Source: Lysobacter capsici
GTDB lineage: Bacteria; Pseudomonadota; Gammaproteobacteria; Xanthomonadales; Xanthomonadaceae
Direction of reading: 5' to 3'
Assembly (NCBI RefSeq): GCF_018732085.1
Contig: NZ_CP076103.1
Location: forward strand, 6,200,001 to 6,264,000
Length of the DNA stretch: 64,000 nucleotides
A program made the position numbers and the translations under genes. Each line of letters opens with the position of its first letter. Position 1 is the first letter of the stretch. This document shows positions 8,503 through 16,939 of the stretch, piece by piece. The notes below the pieces were generated by a model. It worked only from the letters and a program-made list of their open reading frames with translations. It made no database searches and had not been told where the DNA came from.

Positions 8503-9066
8503 ATGAACACCCGACTCAAGACCCTCGCGGTCGTCGTAGTGCTGGCGCTGTCCGGCGCGGCGTTCGGCGCCGATGCCAAGGGCATGAACAATCCGATGGT
8601 CGGCGGCGCGCCGATGCTGGTGACTCGCGACATCGTCGACAACGCGGTCAACTCCAAGGATCACACCACCCTGGTCGCCGCGGTCAAGGCGGCGGGTCTG
8701 GTCGAAACGCTCAAGGGCCCCGGCCCGTTCACCGTGTTCGCGCCGACCAATGCCGCCTTCGCCGCGTTGCCGGCCGGTACGGTCGACACGCTGCTCAAAC
8801 CCGAAAACAAGGCGACCTTGACCAGCGTGCTGACCTACCACGTGGTGCCCGGCAAGCTCGACGGCAAGGCGCTGATGGCGCAGGCCAAGGCCGGCGGCGG
8901 ACGCGCTCAGCTCAAGACCGTGCAGGGCGAAGTGCTGACGGTCAGGACCGACGGCGGCAAGGTCACGGTGACCGACAGCAAGGGCAACACGGCCAATGTC
9001 ACCATCGCCAACGTGTATCAGAAGAACGGCGTGATCCATGTCGTCGACAAGGTGTTGATGCCGTAA
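8503..9066 (+). CDS. Fasciclin (FAS1) domain exported protein
   Basis: The start at the ATG at 8503 follows TGAGGAACGTATCC and opens a signal peptide (MNTRLKTLAVVVVLALSGAAFG). An in-frame ATG at 8443 would hide that peptide. The mature protein is a single FAS1 domain: DIVDNAVNSKDHTTLVAAVKAAGL, then GPFTVFAPTNAAFAALP, then LTYHVVPGKL, and a final IHVVDKVLMP. The total of 187 residues is the usual size of the bacterial single-domain form. FAS1 proteins are extracytoplasmic adhesion or matrix-associated modules. No partner gene is evident. Confidence 0.9.
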   Translation: MNTRLKTLAVVVVLALSGAAFGADAKGMNNPMVGGAPMLVTRDIVDNAVNSKDHTTLVAAVKAAGLVETLKGPGPFTVFAPTNAAFAALPAGTVDTLLKPENKATLTSVLTYHVVPGKLDGKALMAQAKAGGGRAQLKTVQGEVLTVRTDGGKVTVTDSKGNTANVTIANVYQKNGVIHVVDKVLMP

Positions 9067-9163
9067 GTCGTCGCAGGCAGGCAAGCGGCCGGCGTTGTGC
9101 GCCGGTTGTTTGCCGGCGCGCATATCGGCGTGTTCGGCGTACTTCGCCGAAGCGTCGCAGGCG

Positions 9164-9289
9164 AGGTGTCGCGGTCGCGGCTTGCGCCGCTCCTACAGTC
9201 GGATTACGTAGGCTGCGCCAAGGTCGTGCTCGGACTTCGTCGCCACGAATGCCCCCTGTAGGAGCGGCGCAAGCCGCGACCGCGACACT
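9164..9289. repeat. Intergenic inverted repeat, family B (TGTAGGAGCGGCGCAAGCCGCGACC), copy 1
   Basis: The arm GGTCGCGGCTTGCGCCGCTCCTACA at about 9173-9197 is answered by its complement at 9257-9281, across a spacer of about 59 bp. The same unit is seen singly at 38886-38914 and as an inverted pair at 44632-44735. The element fills most of the 294-bp gap between the fasciclin gene and the convergent TonB-C gene. Confidence 0.85.
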
Positions 9290-9360
9290 TCAATCGCCAA
9301 CGCATGTCATCGAAAGCTGTCGACGCGGCAGGTATCCGCGAAAAAACGCCCGCGACCGCG

Positions 9361-10056
9361 TCAGCGCGACGTTCCATAGGGAACCGTCCAGCGCAACACC
9401 GACCGCACCGGCACGCCTTTCAACCGTGCAGGCTCGAAAGTCCACAAGTTCGCGGCCACTGCGGCCGCGTTGTCGATGGCGTCGTCGCCGCTGGAGCGAT
9501 CGACCTCGACGGCGTAGGCAAGCTTGCGCGTGTCGTCGACCTTGATCTTCAACACCACCACCCCGCCCGGACCGGTCTTGACCGCGGCCGGCCAGCTCGG
9601 CGGAAAGCGCCCCATCGACTCGACGTCGGGATGCGCGGTCGTATCGGGCAAGGCCTGCCAGCACGCGTCGTCCGCCTTGAACTCGACCGGCACGCGGATC
9701 GAATCGGCATGCGGCTTGCCTTGGCTCACGGCCGGGTAATAGCGCCATCCGCGCGCGGCCTGCACGGCCGCTTCGTCCAGCGCCGCGTTGCCGTCGCTGT
9801 GTTCGATCTTGACTTCAAGCACCTCGCCCTGTTCGTCCACATCGACCCGCAGGACCGTGGCGTCGCTGCGGCACAGCGCGTCGGCGACGCCGTCGGGATA
9901 GGCCGGCGGGTGTTCGCTCTTGTACGGCCAGTCCACGCGTCCCGATATGTCGGGGCCGATTTCGACGTCCTGGGCCAGTGCCGGCGCGGCGATCGCGGAC
10001 AGGCCGATGCAGATCGAGTACGCGATAACCTTGAAGCTCCGGGTGAAACGATGCAT
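9361..10056 (-). CDS. Exported TonB C-terminal-domain protein
   Basis: Of 231 residues; the ATG at 10056 follows AAAGGACACGGC. The signal peptide ends in APALAQ (about residue 29). Two TonB_C-like beta-alpha-beta units follow: the first around HPPAYPDGVADALCRSDATVLRV to WRYYPAV, the second around GRFPPSWPAAVKTGPGGVVVLKI to LWTFEPARL. Unlike true TonB it has no membrane anchor followed by a Pro-rich spacer, so it is more likely a periplasmic protein of the energy-transducer-like class common in xanthomonads than a working TonB. Two cysteines (in DALCRS and DACWQA) may pair. The overlapping frame in 9815-11497 is a shadow. Confidence 0.75.
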   Translation of the reverse strand: MHRFTRSFKVIAYSICIGLSAIAAPALAQDVEIGPDISGRVDWPYKSEHPPAYPDGVADALCRSDATVLRVDVDEQGEVLEVKIEHSDGNAALDEAAVQAARGWRYYPAVSQGKPHADSIRVPVEFKADDACWQALPDTTAHPDVESMGRFPPSWPAAVKTGPGGVVVLKIKVDDTRKLAYAVEVDRSSGDDAIDNAAAVAANLWTFEPARLKGVPVRSVLRWTVPYGTSR

Positions 10057-10101
10057 GCCGTGTCCTTTCGATGAAGCATCCATGTGCATGCCGCCAGCCG
10101 C

Positions 10102-11340
10102 TCAACCCAGCCAGCGGCGAATGCGCCGGTACACCTGCGCATCGCCGAGCAGGTCGAGATGGTGCAGACCGTGGCCGATCCAGCGATGGCGCTTGGGAAT
10201 GTGCAGATCGAACGCGGGATCGGGATGCAGCCCCAGCGCGCTCGCGACCGGCACCAGGGTGTCGCCGCTGAAGCGCTCCGCCGCGGCGAGCCCGCCGACG
10301 TTCGACGCGCCCTCCTTGTCGGTCGACACCGCGATCGCGTAGCTGCGCACCGATTCGGGCAGCGGCAACGGCGTGCGCGGATCGCGGCGGCCGTCGTCGG
10401 CGTGCTTGCGCCAGTCGGCTTCGATCAGATTGCCGTGGCGCAGGTCCTGGATGCCGGCGCTGCGGATCTTGCCCAGCCGCGCGAACGGCGCGGTGTACGG
10501 GCTCAGCGCGATCAGCATGTCGAACCAGCTGCCGGCGCGCTCCAGCGGCGCGCCGTGATGCGGCGTACCGAGGAACACCAGGCTGTCGAGCCGGCTCAGC
10601 CACTGGCGCTTGCTGCGCTGCGCGCTGTGGCAGGCGCTGCGCGCGACCAGTCCGCCCATGCTGTGGCAGACGATCGCGAAACGCTCCACCGGCAGCGGCC
10701 ACTCGCGCAGCAGCTTGTCGAGCTGCGCCGACAGCTCGCGGCCGTTGCTGGAGATGTGGCGGCCGGTGTTGTAATGCAGGTACACCGGCGTCCAGCCGGC
10801 ATCGCGGGCGAGCGCGGCGCCGTGGTCGTGGCCGTTCCAGTTCCACTGCAGGTCGTTCATGCACAGGCCGTGGATCAGCACGACCACCTTGCCGGTGGCC
10901 TGCGGATACGCCGCCGCCAGGGATTTTCGCCCGAGTTTGAGCGGCCGGCCGTCCTTGCGCAGCTGCATGTCGATCGCCAGCGGATTGTCGGTCGCGGCCA
11001 GGTGATCGCCGAGCACGCCGTTGAGCGCCGACACCACCGCGCCGCGCTGCGGCAGCGAATCGATCCGGTTCAACAACGGCGCGAACTGGGCCAACGCCAG
11101 ATCCAGGCCGTCGCCGACGAAGCGGGTGATGCCGCGCACGCTGCGGTAGACCAGGCCGGTGATGCCGCGCGTGGGGTCGCGCACCGCCGCGCCGAGCGGC
11201 GACGGCAGGGCGACGATGGTGGCGTGGACGGATTCGACCAGATCGGTGACGCCGGTGATGGCGTCGATGGTCAGGCGGCCGATGCCGCGCAGGTCGGTGC
11301 CGTGGCCGATCACGGCGTCGGCGGGCGAGCGTTTCGGCAT
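10102..11340 (-). CDS. Alpha/beta hydrolase (lipase/esterase, PGAP1-like)
   Basis: A 412-residue cytoplasmic-looking protein. The ATG at 11340 is preferred over the one at 11346 because it leaves room for AGGA. An all-helical N-terminal stretch (1-115) precedes the hydrolase core: VVVLIHGLCMNDLQWNW (oxyanion region near 153-168), the nucleophile elbow CHSMGG with Ser227, and a late histidine (IGHGLHHLD) near residue 390. The family hydrolyses ester substrates, often lipids. The helical N-terminal extension is longer than in typical lipases and may act as a lid or membrane-binding part. The gene ends 45 bp before the TonB-C gene start, so they may be co-transcribed. Confidence 0.8.
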   Translation of the reverse strand: MPKRSPADAVIGHGTDLRGIGRLTIDAITGVTDLVESVHATIVALPSPLGAAVRDPTRGITGLVYRSVRGITRFVGDGLDLALAQFAPLLNRIDSLPQRGAVVSALNGVLGDHLAATDNPLAIDMQLRKDGRPLKLGRKSLAAAYPQATGKVVVLIHGLCMNDLQWNWNGHDHGAALARDAGWTPVYLHYNTGRHISSNGRELSAQLDKLLREWPLPVERFAIVCHSMGGLVARSACHSAQRSKRQWLSRLDSLVFLGTPHHGAPLERAGSWFDMLIALSPYTAPFARLGKIRSAGIQDLRHGNLIEADWRKHADDGRRDPRTPLPLPESVRSYAIAVSTDKEGASNVGGLAAAERFSGDTLVPVASALGLHPDPAFDLHIPKRHRWIGHGLHHLDLLGDAQVYRRIRRWLG

Positions 11341-11588
11341 GGGCATCCTGCGCGGGCTGAGCGGACGCCCAGCCTACTGCACGCGAAGCGCATTGGCGCG
11401 CGCACCAGGCCGCATCGCCGGTCGCGGCCGCGATGGAGCGCGCCATCGGCGCCTGCGGACCGGTCCGTCGCGCAGCGACTCGCCGTCGGCGAGGCACGCC
11501 GACGCCGACGCGGTACGCGTCTGGTTCGCCGATACCGCGACCGCCGATTCATGCTAATCATCACCTTGATCCCCCGTGCCGGACCCCG

Positions 11589-12821
11589 ATGCGCAGCAGC
11601 CTGCCCCGCCTCATCGTTTTCGCCTTGCTGTGCGCCTCGGCCGGCGGCTGCGCGCCGGTGCGCTACTACCAGGCGTTGTCCGGCAAGCAGGTTGCGCAGC
11701 GCAAGCCACCGCCGATCGTCGAGCACGGGCAGCCCGCGCCCGCGCATCAGAACGTCGCGACGTTCCACGACGGCTTGCACCTGGCGCGGCTGCACAAGCA
11801 GGGCGAGCAGACCTTCGGTGTCGTCGACCGGAAAAGCCGGGTGGTGATCCCGATCGGCTATCAACACATCATCGATCGCGGCGCCGACGGTTTCGGCGCG
11901 ATCGGCCTGCAAAGCCTGCGCGCATTCGACCGGCAGGGCCGGCAAACGGCGGCCACGCTGTTCGAAGACGAACTGGACTTCGTCAACGGCCAGGCGGTCG
12001 CGGTGATCAAGCCGCCCGGCGGCGATTCCGATGCGGAGCGTTACGGGGTCATCGATGCCGATGGCAACACCGTGATCCCGTTCGAGTACCACCGCGTCTT
12101 CGAACGCCACACCCAATCGCGGCCCACGGTGTCGTGGTACCTGGTGCAACGCGAGGTCAGCGCGGCGGGTGAGCCGAAGCGGTACCGCAGCGGCTTGCTG
12201 GACGCCCGGGGGCGAACGATCGTGCCGATCGAATACTTCGATATTTCCCCGAACGTGGATATCGAAGGCCTCGACGAAGGCTGGGCGATGCTGTTCGAAC
12301 GCGAGCACAGCAGCGTTGCGGTCAACTTTCTCACCGGCCTGCGCATGCCGCGCACGGGCGGCTCGTTCTACGGCCGCACCGTGGGCTATTCGACCTTGCT
12401 CAATCCAGAGCCGGAAACGCTCAACCAGTACGAGAAGATGCAATACCGCAAGGCCAATCCGGCGCGTTATCGGCTGGAGCTGTTCGACACCCAGGGCCGG
12501 TTGGTCTACGACCAGCGCGATATCAGGGTGACCTGGGACATCAAAGGCCTGATCGCAGTGTCGCGCGCAGGCAAGTTTGCGCTGCTCGATGCGCAGGGCC
12601 GGCCGCTGAGCGAGTTCGTGTACGACGCGGTCAAGGACTTCGGCGGCGGCCAGGCGCTGATGGAACGCGACGGCAGAAAAATCTGCATCGATGCGGCCGA
12701 CCCGGCCGGCACCCAGCGCGCCGCGCGCGAATGCCGCAAGGCCACCACGTTGAAGCACAAGAACGATCGCGAGCGCGCGCCCAGCGGGTTCCCCGCCGTC
12801 TACCCGCGTTTCGGCGGCTGA
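11589..12821 (+). CDS. WG-repeat lipoprotein
   Basis: Of 410 residues. Start chosen at the ATG at 11589 because it opens a lipoprotein signal peptide (MRSSLPRLIVFALLCASAGGC, Cys21); the longer frame upstream is arginine-rich and implausible. The mature part has degenerate WG/KWG-type repeats: FGVVDRKSRVVIPIGYQHI, YGVIDADGNTVIPFEYHRV, GLLDARGRTIVPIEYFDI and FALLDAQGRPLSEFVYDAV. Each is a beta-hairpin unit of about 25-35 residues with the invariant (V/I)IP(x)(E/G)Y core. WG-repeat proteins are thought to make beta-propeller-like binding surfaces. This one is probably anchored to an envelope membrane; its partner is unknown. Confidence 0.82.
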   Translation: MRSSLPRLIVFALLCASAGGCAPVRYYQALSGKQVAQRKPPPIVEHGQPAPAHQNVATFHDGLHLARLHKQGEQTFGVVDRKSRVVIPIGYQHIIDRGADGFGAIGLQSLRAFDRQGRQTAATLFEDELDFVNGQAVAVIKPPGGDSDAERYGVIDADGNTVIPFEYHRVFERHTQSRPTVSWYLVQREVSAAGEPKRYRSGLLDARGRTIVPIEYFDISPNVDIEGLDEGWAMLFEREHSSVAVNFLTGLRMPRTGGSFYGRTVGYSTLLNPEPETLNQYEKMQYRKANPARYRLELFDTQGRLVYDQRDIRVTWDIKGLIAVSRAGKFALLDAQGRPLSEFVYDAVKDFGGGQALMERDGRKICIDAADPAGTQRAARECRKATTLKHKNDRERAPSGFPAVYPRFGG

Positions 12822-12936
12822 AACGCGGGGCAGCACCGACGGTGCGCCGAACGCGACGCCGCCTTCAAGTCGATGGCCTTATCTCATCGGCGTTTCGAAT
12901 CATCAGCCTCGAGTCGCAGGATCCCGATCGCGGCAT

Positions 12937-14196
12937 TCAAACCGCCGGCACCAACGCCGGCACCCGCAGGCGCCCTTCCAGCAAGTCCATGCCGCGCCGG
13001 CCCGGGCCCATCGCGATGCCCGAGGTCACCATGAAGAAACGTTCGAGTTCGAACGACACGCAGCTGACGATGCAGAACGCGCCCGGCGCGTGCTGGTTGA
13101 TCGCGTAGTACACGCCGATGCCGTGGCGGCGCAGGTGCGCGATCATGTCGGCGAGCATCGCCTTGGGCGGCATCGCCGCGCGCGCCGGATGGGCCCAGTC
13201 GACCCGTTCGAGCCGATCGGCACGGACCTGGAAGTACGCGCAGTCGCGCAGCTTGCGGTACTCGCTCAGCGTATCCAGCGCGAGCCGGCTGTACTCGCGC
13301 ATCTTCGGCGTGCGCGATTTTATGTCGATGCATTGCACCAGTTCGGTCAGCGCGCGCATCGCGGCGTGCGCGGCGTACAGCGACGCGCCGTAGCCGCAGG
13401 GAAAGGTTTCCTCGTCGGCGAGGATGTCGGCGGTGGTGGCGATGAAGGCCGGGAACTGCAGGTCGGTGGTCACGTCGATCAGCCACACCTCGCGATCGAG
13501 TTGCCCGCACACCGCGCGGTAGATGCGCGCGACGTCGTCGGGCAGCGACTGCGGATCGACGATCACGCCCAGGCTGGTCGGGTCGCCCAGGTAATGCGCG
13601 ATCAGGAACAGCGACCAGGCGTCGCGCTCGACCAGTTCGCCGATCGCGTGGACCGCGGCCTCCTCCAGGCTGGCGCCGATCGCCACGCCGCTGTTGGAGC
13701 TGAAGCGGATCGCGCTGTTGTAGTCGAAATCGTCGCCTTCGACCAGATTGTGCAGGTACGCCGGATAGGTCATGAACAGCGGCACCGGCACGGTGTCGTC
13801 GCCGGGACCGTGTTCGTCGAGACGGCGGTAATTGCGACACGCCAGCTGTTGCTGCGCATTGGCCTCGAACGCGGCCGCGAACGGCAGGCCGGCGTAACGC
13901 GGGTCCTGCGCGAAGTGCTGCGAACGCACCAGCGCGATGGGCGCATCGGCCGGCGGCTTGCGGGTGTAGTAGTGCTCGACCGCTTCGTACATCGCGCCGG
14001 TCAGCGACGCGGCGGCCTCGCCCTTGCCGAAGCCGTTGCTGAGCGCGACGTCGTCGGCGTCGTACAAGGTGCATACGGTCGAGGCGATGCCTTCGCCGAG
14101 CACGTCGATCTGCATGCGCCAGCCCTGATCGCGCACGTAGCCGCGGATCACCGCATCGGCGTCGGCCAGCGATCGTTCGCGCTCCAGGGGAATCAT
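12937..14196 (-). CDS. YcaO-family cyclodehydratase-like enzyme
   Basis: A 419-residue YcaO-fold protein; the ATG at 14196 begins the conserved domain and the longer frame adds only shadow sequence. ATP-binding motifs are visible: EAVEHYY (71-77), SSNSGVAIGASLEEA (166-180) continuing to GELVERDAW with Glu187, Glu190 and Arg191, and RALTELVQC (281-289, Glu285/Gln288). The C-terminus (RVPALVPAV) is proline-containing but lacks the strict PxPxP of azoline-forming TOMM cyclodehydratases. YcaO enzymes use ATP to activate a peptide amide, forming azolines, amidines or thioamides. A 45-codon peptide gene lies 108 bp upstream on the same strand. No E1-like or TfuA partner is in the window, so the chemistry cannot be fixed. 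Confidence 0.88.
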   Translation of the reverse strand: MIPLERERSLADADAVIRGYVRDQGWRMQIDVLGEGIASTVCTLYDADDVALSNGFGKGEAAASLTGAMYEAVEHYYTRKPPADAPIALVRSQHFAQDPRYAGLPFAAAFEANAQQQLACRNYRRLDEHGPGDDTVPVPLFMTYPAYLHNLVEGDDFDYNSAIRFSSNSGVAIGASLEEAAVHAIGELVERDAWSLFLIAHYLGDPTSLGVIVDPQSLPDDVARIYRAVCGQLDREVWLIDVTTDLQFPAFIATTADILADEETFPCGYGASLYAAHAAMRALTELVQCIDIKSRTPKMREYSRLALDTLSEYRKLRDCAYFQVRADRLERVDWAHPARAAMPPKAMLADMIAHLRRHGIGVYYAINQHAPGAFCIVSCVSFELERFFMVTSGIAMGPGRRGMDLLEGRLRVPALVPAV

Positions 14197-14304
14197 GGCC
14201 TCGCTCCTTGCCTTGCTTTGTCTCGTCCTGCCTGGCGCGCTCGCCCGCAGCGCGGCGGCACGAACGGGTCCGTGCCGCGCGCCCGAGAGCAAACCGTCGC
14301 CGGC

Positions 14305-14442
14305 TTACTTCGCGTACTGGTCCAGGAAGGATTTTTCCTTGGCGGTCAGCTCGACCTTGATCTGCTTCTCGCTGATGACCTTGCTGGCGTCTTCGATGAG
14401 CGGACGCGGCTTGAACACGGGGATATCGATCGCCTTTTTCAT
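14305..14442 (-). CDS. 45-residue peptide upstream of the YcaO gene (candidate substrate or scaffold peptide)
   Basis: The ATG at 14442 has a good ribosome binding site (AGAGGGACACC). The peptide starts MKKAIDIPVFKPRPLIED and ends FLDQYAK. It is highly charged, predicted helical over residues 18-42, and has no signal peptide. It contains no cysteine and only four Ser/Thr (Ser20, Ser24, Thr33, Ser38), so a classic thiazole/oxazole core is not present. It resembles a leader-like or scaffold peptide. A strong sigma-70-like promoter lies about 90 bp upstream and YcaO follows 108 bp downstream, which together support a two-gene unit. That it is a YcaO substrate is inferred. Confidence 0.7.
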   Translation of the reverse strand: MKKAIDIPVFKPRPLIEDASKVISEKQIKVELTAKEKSFLDQYAK

Positions 14443-14531
14443 GGTGTCCCTCTTCAGGTGATGTCGCCGATGGCGTGGATGCAGCGACGCCGAAGCCACG
14501 ACCTTGCGACTTCCGTGTCGACTGCCCTTTT

Positions 14532-14561
14532 TCTATACCCATGGTGTAAGAACGGTGTCAA
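14532..14561 (-). promoter_or_regulatory. Sigma-70-like promoter of the peptide-YcaO unit
   Basis: Read on the minus strand: TTGACA (14561-14556), an 18-bp spacer, then TATAGA (14537-14532). The -35 is a perfect consensus match and the -10 differs at one base, which is rare in this GC-rich window. The expected start of transcription (about 14525) would leave a leader of about 83 nt before the peptide ATG at 14442. Confidence 0.65.
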
Positions 14562-14670
14562 TCACGCAGGCATCGACATTGCCTGTGTGGAACCGGGATC
14601 ACGTCCACATGCGCGTACGCGCGGCGGATCGGTCCAAATTGCAATTGCATGAACGCGCCGATGGCGCGGC

Positions 14671-16836
14671 TCAGCGCGCGACCCGGCGAAGGCGCAGGCG
14701 GTCGCCGTCCAGCTCATAGGCGAAGCCGGCGTCGGGCTCGGCCAGGAACCCCCACAGCGGCCGCAGCACCGCTTCGGCCTTGAGCAGCACTTCCTGGAAT
14801 TCGGCCTGCGGGTCCGACAGCCAGGTGATCGCGCCGCCGGCGCCGAAGGCGACGCTGTCGCCGTCGTAGGACAGGGTGCGGATGCCGATGTTGAGATCGG
14901 CCACGCGGTTGTAGCCCAAGTAGCCGATCGAACCGCAGTAGACGCCGCGCGCGCTGCGTTCGAGCCGGTCGATGATCTGCAGGGTGCGGCGCTTGGGCGC
15001 GCCGCTGATCGAACCGCCGGGGAAGGTCGCGCGCAACAGGTCGATCAGGCCGGCGTCGGGACGCAGCTGCGCCTCGACCGTGCTGACCAGCTGATGCACG
15101 GTGCGATAGCTTTCGACTTCGCGCAGCTTCGGCACCTCGACCGTGGCATGCACCGCGACCCGGTTGAGGTCGTTGCGCATCAGGTCGACGATCATCAGGT
15201 TTTCGGCGCGGTCCTTGACCGATTCGGCCAGATGCCGCGCGTACTGCGCATCGACCCGCGGGTCGTCGGAGCGGCGCATCGTGCCCTTGATCGGCTTGGT
15301 CTGGATGCGGCCGCCGCGGTCCACGCGCAGGAAGCGTTCCGGTGAGGTGCTCAGCACGTGATGGTCGCCGCTGCGCAGGTAGGCGCCGAACGGCGCCGCG
15401 TTGCCGCGACGCAGGCGCAGGTACAGCGCCAGCGGATCGAGTTGCGCGCGGAAGCGGAAGTGGTTGGTCAGACAGATCTGGTAGGACTCGCCGTCGACGA
15501 TGGCGCGGCGGCAGTGCTCGATCGCGGCCAGGTAATCGTCGTGGCCCAGGTCCATGTCGACTTCGAGCGTATCCAGCGGCGCGGGCGACGGCGCCGATTC
15601 CGGCGCGGGCTGGGCGAGGGTCGATGCCGCCTGCGCGGCGACCGTTTCGAGCCAGCGCTGCGCGTCGGTCGCCTGCGCGGTGTGCGGCGCGGCGATCGCG
15701 ATCGCCCAGGCGCGCGCGCGGCGATGATCGAAGGCGAGGAAGCGGTGCACGCGCATCCACAGCGCATCGGGCAGCCGCGTGGCGGCGTTGCCGCTGCTGT
15801 CGCCGTTGCCTTCGCCATCGAACAGCGCCTTCATTTCGTAGCCCAGCCAGCCGATGAAGCCGCCGCGGAAATCGAATGGCAGTGCGCTTTCGGCCGGGGC
15901 GGACGCGCCGTCGGCCGGGATCGGATCGGCGACCTGCGCCTGGAGTTCGCGTTCGATGCGATCGAGCAGCGCGTGCCCGGTCGACAGCGCCGCGTCGTCG
16001 TCGGCGATGCGATAGGCCAGCAGATCGCCGTCGTCGACCGCGCCCATGAACGAACACGCCGCGCGCTCCTCGACCGCGTCCTGGCTGTCGAGCCAGAAAC
16101 TGTTGCGCCGTTGCGCGTACAGCGCGTTGAACACGGTTTCCGGATCGAGCTTCGCATCCAGGGGCTTGCACCACAGTTGCAAGGCTTGCGGCGGCTCGGC
16201 GGCCGGCGGCGGTGTCGTCGTCGTTGCGATCAGGCTGACGAAGGCCCGGCCGTGGTGCCGATACACGAGATCGCGGAAATTCGCGATCAGGTCGATGCCG
16301 TGTTCGCTCAGGATCGACTCGGGATGGAACTGCACGCCCCATTGCGGGCGACGGCGATGACGCAGCGCCATGATCAGGCCGTCGTCGGTGTGCGCGGTCG
16401 CCTGCAACGCCGGCGGCAACGGCGCGGCCGCGATCAGCGAGTGATAGCGCACCACCTCGAACGATGCGGGCAAACCCGCGAACAATTCGCTGCCGTCATG
16501 ATGCAGGCGCGAAACACGGCCGTGATACGGCTGCGGCGCATGCACGATGCGGCCGCCTTCGGCGTAGGCGATGCCCTGGAAGCCCAGGCAGACTCCGAGC
16601 AAAGGCAGCGCGCTGTGCGCGATCGCCTGGCGCGCGACATGGAAATCGGCCTCGTGCTCGACGCTGCCCGGCCCGGGCGACACCACGATGCAGTCGTAGC
16701 GTTCGTCGGCCCGCAGTTGCTCCCAGCCGCAAGCGTCGTTGCGCAGCACGGTCGGCGCGCGGCCGAACGCGCGCCCGATCTGGTCGGCGAGGTTCCAGGT
16801 GAAGGAGTCGTAGTTGTCGATCAACAGGCAACGCAT
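14671..16836 (-). CDS. pabB: Fused aminodeoxychorismate synthase (PabA-PabB)
   Basis: Of 721 residues. The N-terminal 190 form a class-I glutamine amidotransferase with Cys83 (GVCLGFQG) and the His171/Glu173 pair (VQFHPES), which makes ammonia from glutamine. The rest is a chorismate-binding synthase with SGAPKRRTLQIIDRLE, VYCGSIGYLGYN and the PIKGT motif; that Lys is diagnostic of PabB over anthranilate synthase (PIAGT). The product, 4-amino-4-deoxychorismate, goes to p-aminobenzoate for folate or for secondary metabolites; no PabC is visible. Separate subunits are usual in proteobacteria, while fusions are frequent in actinomycete antibiotic clusters. The ATG at 16836 is chosen; a TTG 21 bases earlier is possible. 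Confidence 0.93.
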   Translation of the reverse strand: MRCLLIDNYDSFTWNLADQIGRAFGRAPTVLRNDACGWEQLRADERYDCIVVSPGPGSVEHEADFHVARQAIAHSALPLLGVCLGFQGIAYAEGGRIVHAPQPYHGRVSRLHHDGSELFAGLPASFEVVRYHSLIAAAPLPPALQATAHTDDGLIMALRHRRRPQWGVQFHPESILSEHGIDLIANFRDLVYRHHGRAFVSLIATTTTPPPAAEPPQALQLWCKPLDAKLDPETVFNALYAQRRNSFWLDSQDAVEERAACSFMGAVDDGDLLAYRIADDDAALSTGHALLDRIERELQAQVADPIPADGASAPAESALPFDFRGGFIGWLGYEMKALFDGEGNGDSSGNAATRLPDALWMRVHRFLAFDHRRARAWAIAIAAPHTAQATDAQRWLETVAAQAASTLAQPAPESAPSPAPLDTLEVDMDLGHDDYLAAIEHCRRAIVDGESYQICLTNHFRFRAQLDPLALYLRLRRGNAAPFGAYLRSGDHHVLSTSPERFLRVDRGGRIQTKPIKGTMRRSDDPRVDAQYARHLAESVKDRAENLMIVDLMRNDLNRVAVHATVEVPKLREVESYRTVHQLVSTVEAQLRPDAGLIDLLRATFPGGSISGAPKRRTLQIIDRLERSARGVYCGSIGYLGYNRVADLNIGIRTLSYDGDSVAFGAGGAITWLSDPQAEFQEVLLKAEAVLRPLWGFLAEPDAGFAYELDGDRLRLRRVAR

Positions 16837-16939
16837 GATCCGGCCATTGTCGTACAAAGCCCGGGCGCGGCGGCGGTTTGGCGATGGTTCGCGGCGATTC
16901 GGCCAGGCGCGCGGCCGTCGACTCCGCCGCGAACGGCGC

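Noticed and set aside
9361..10056. Calling the exported TonB-C protein a true TonB
   Set aside because: It has a cleavable signal peptide and no transmembrane anchor followed by the long Pro-rich spacer. No exbB/exbD genes adjoin.
14305..14442. Reading the 45-residue peptide as a classic thiazole/oxazole-modified microcin precursor
   Set aside because: It has no cysteine and no Ser/Thr/Cys-rich C-terminal core. The substrate idea is kept only in a looser form.
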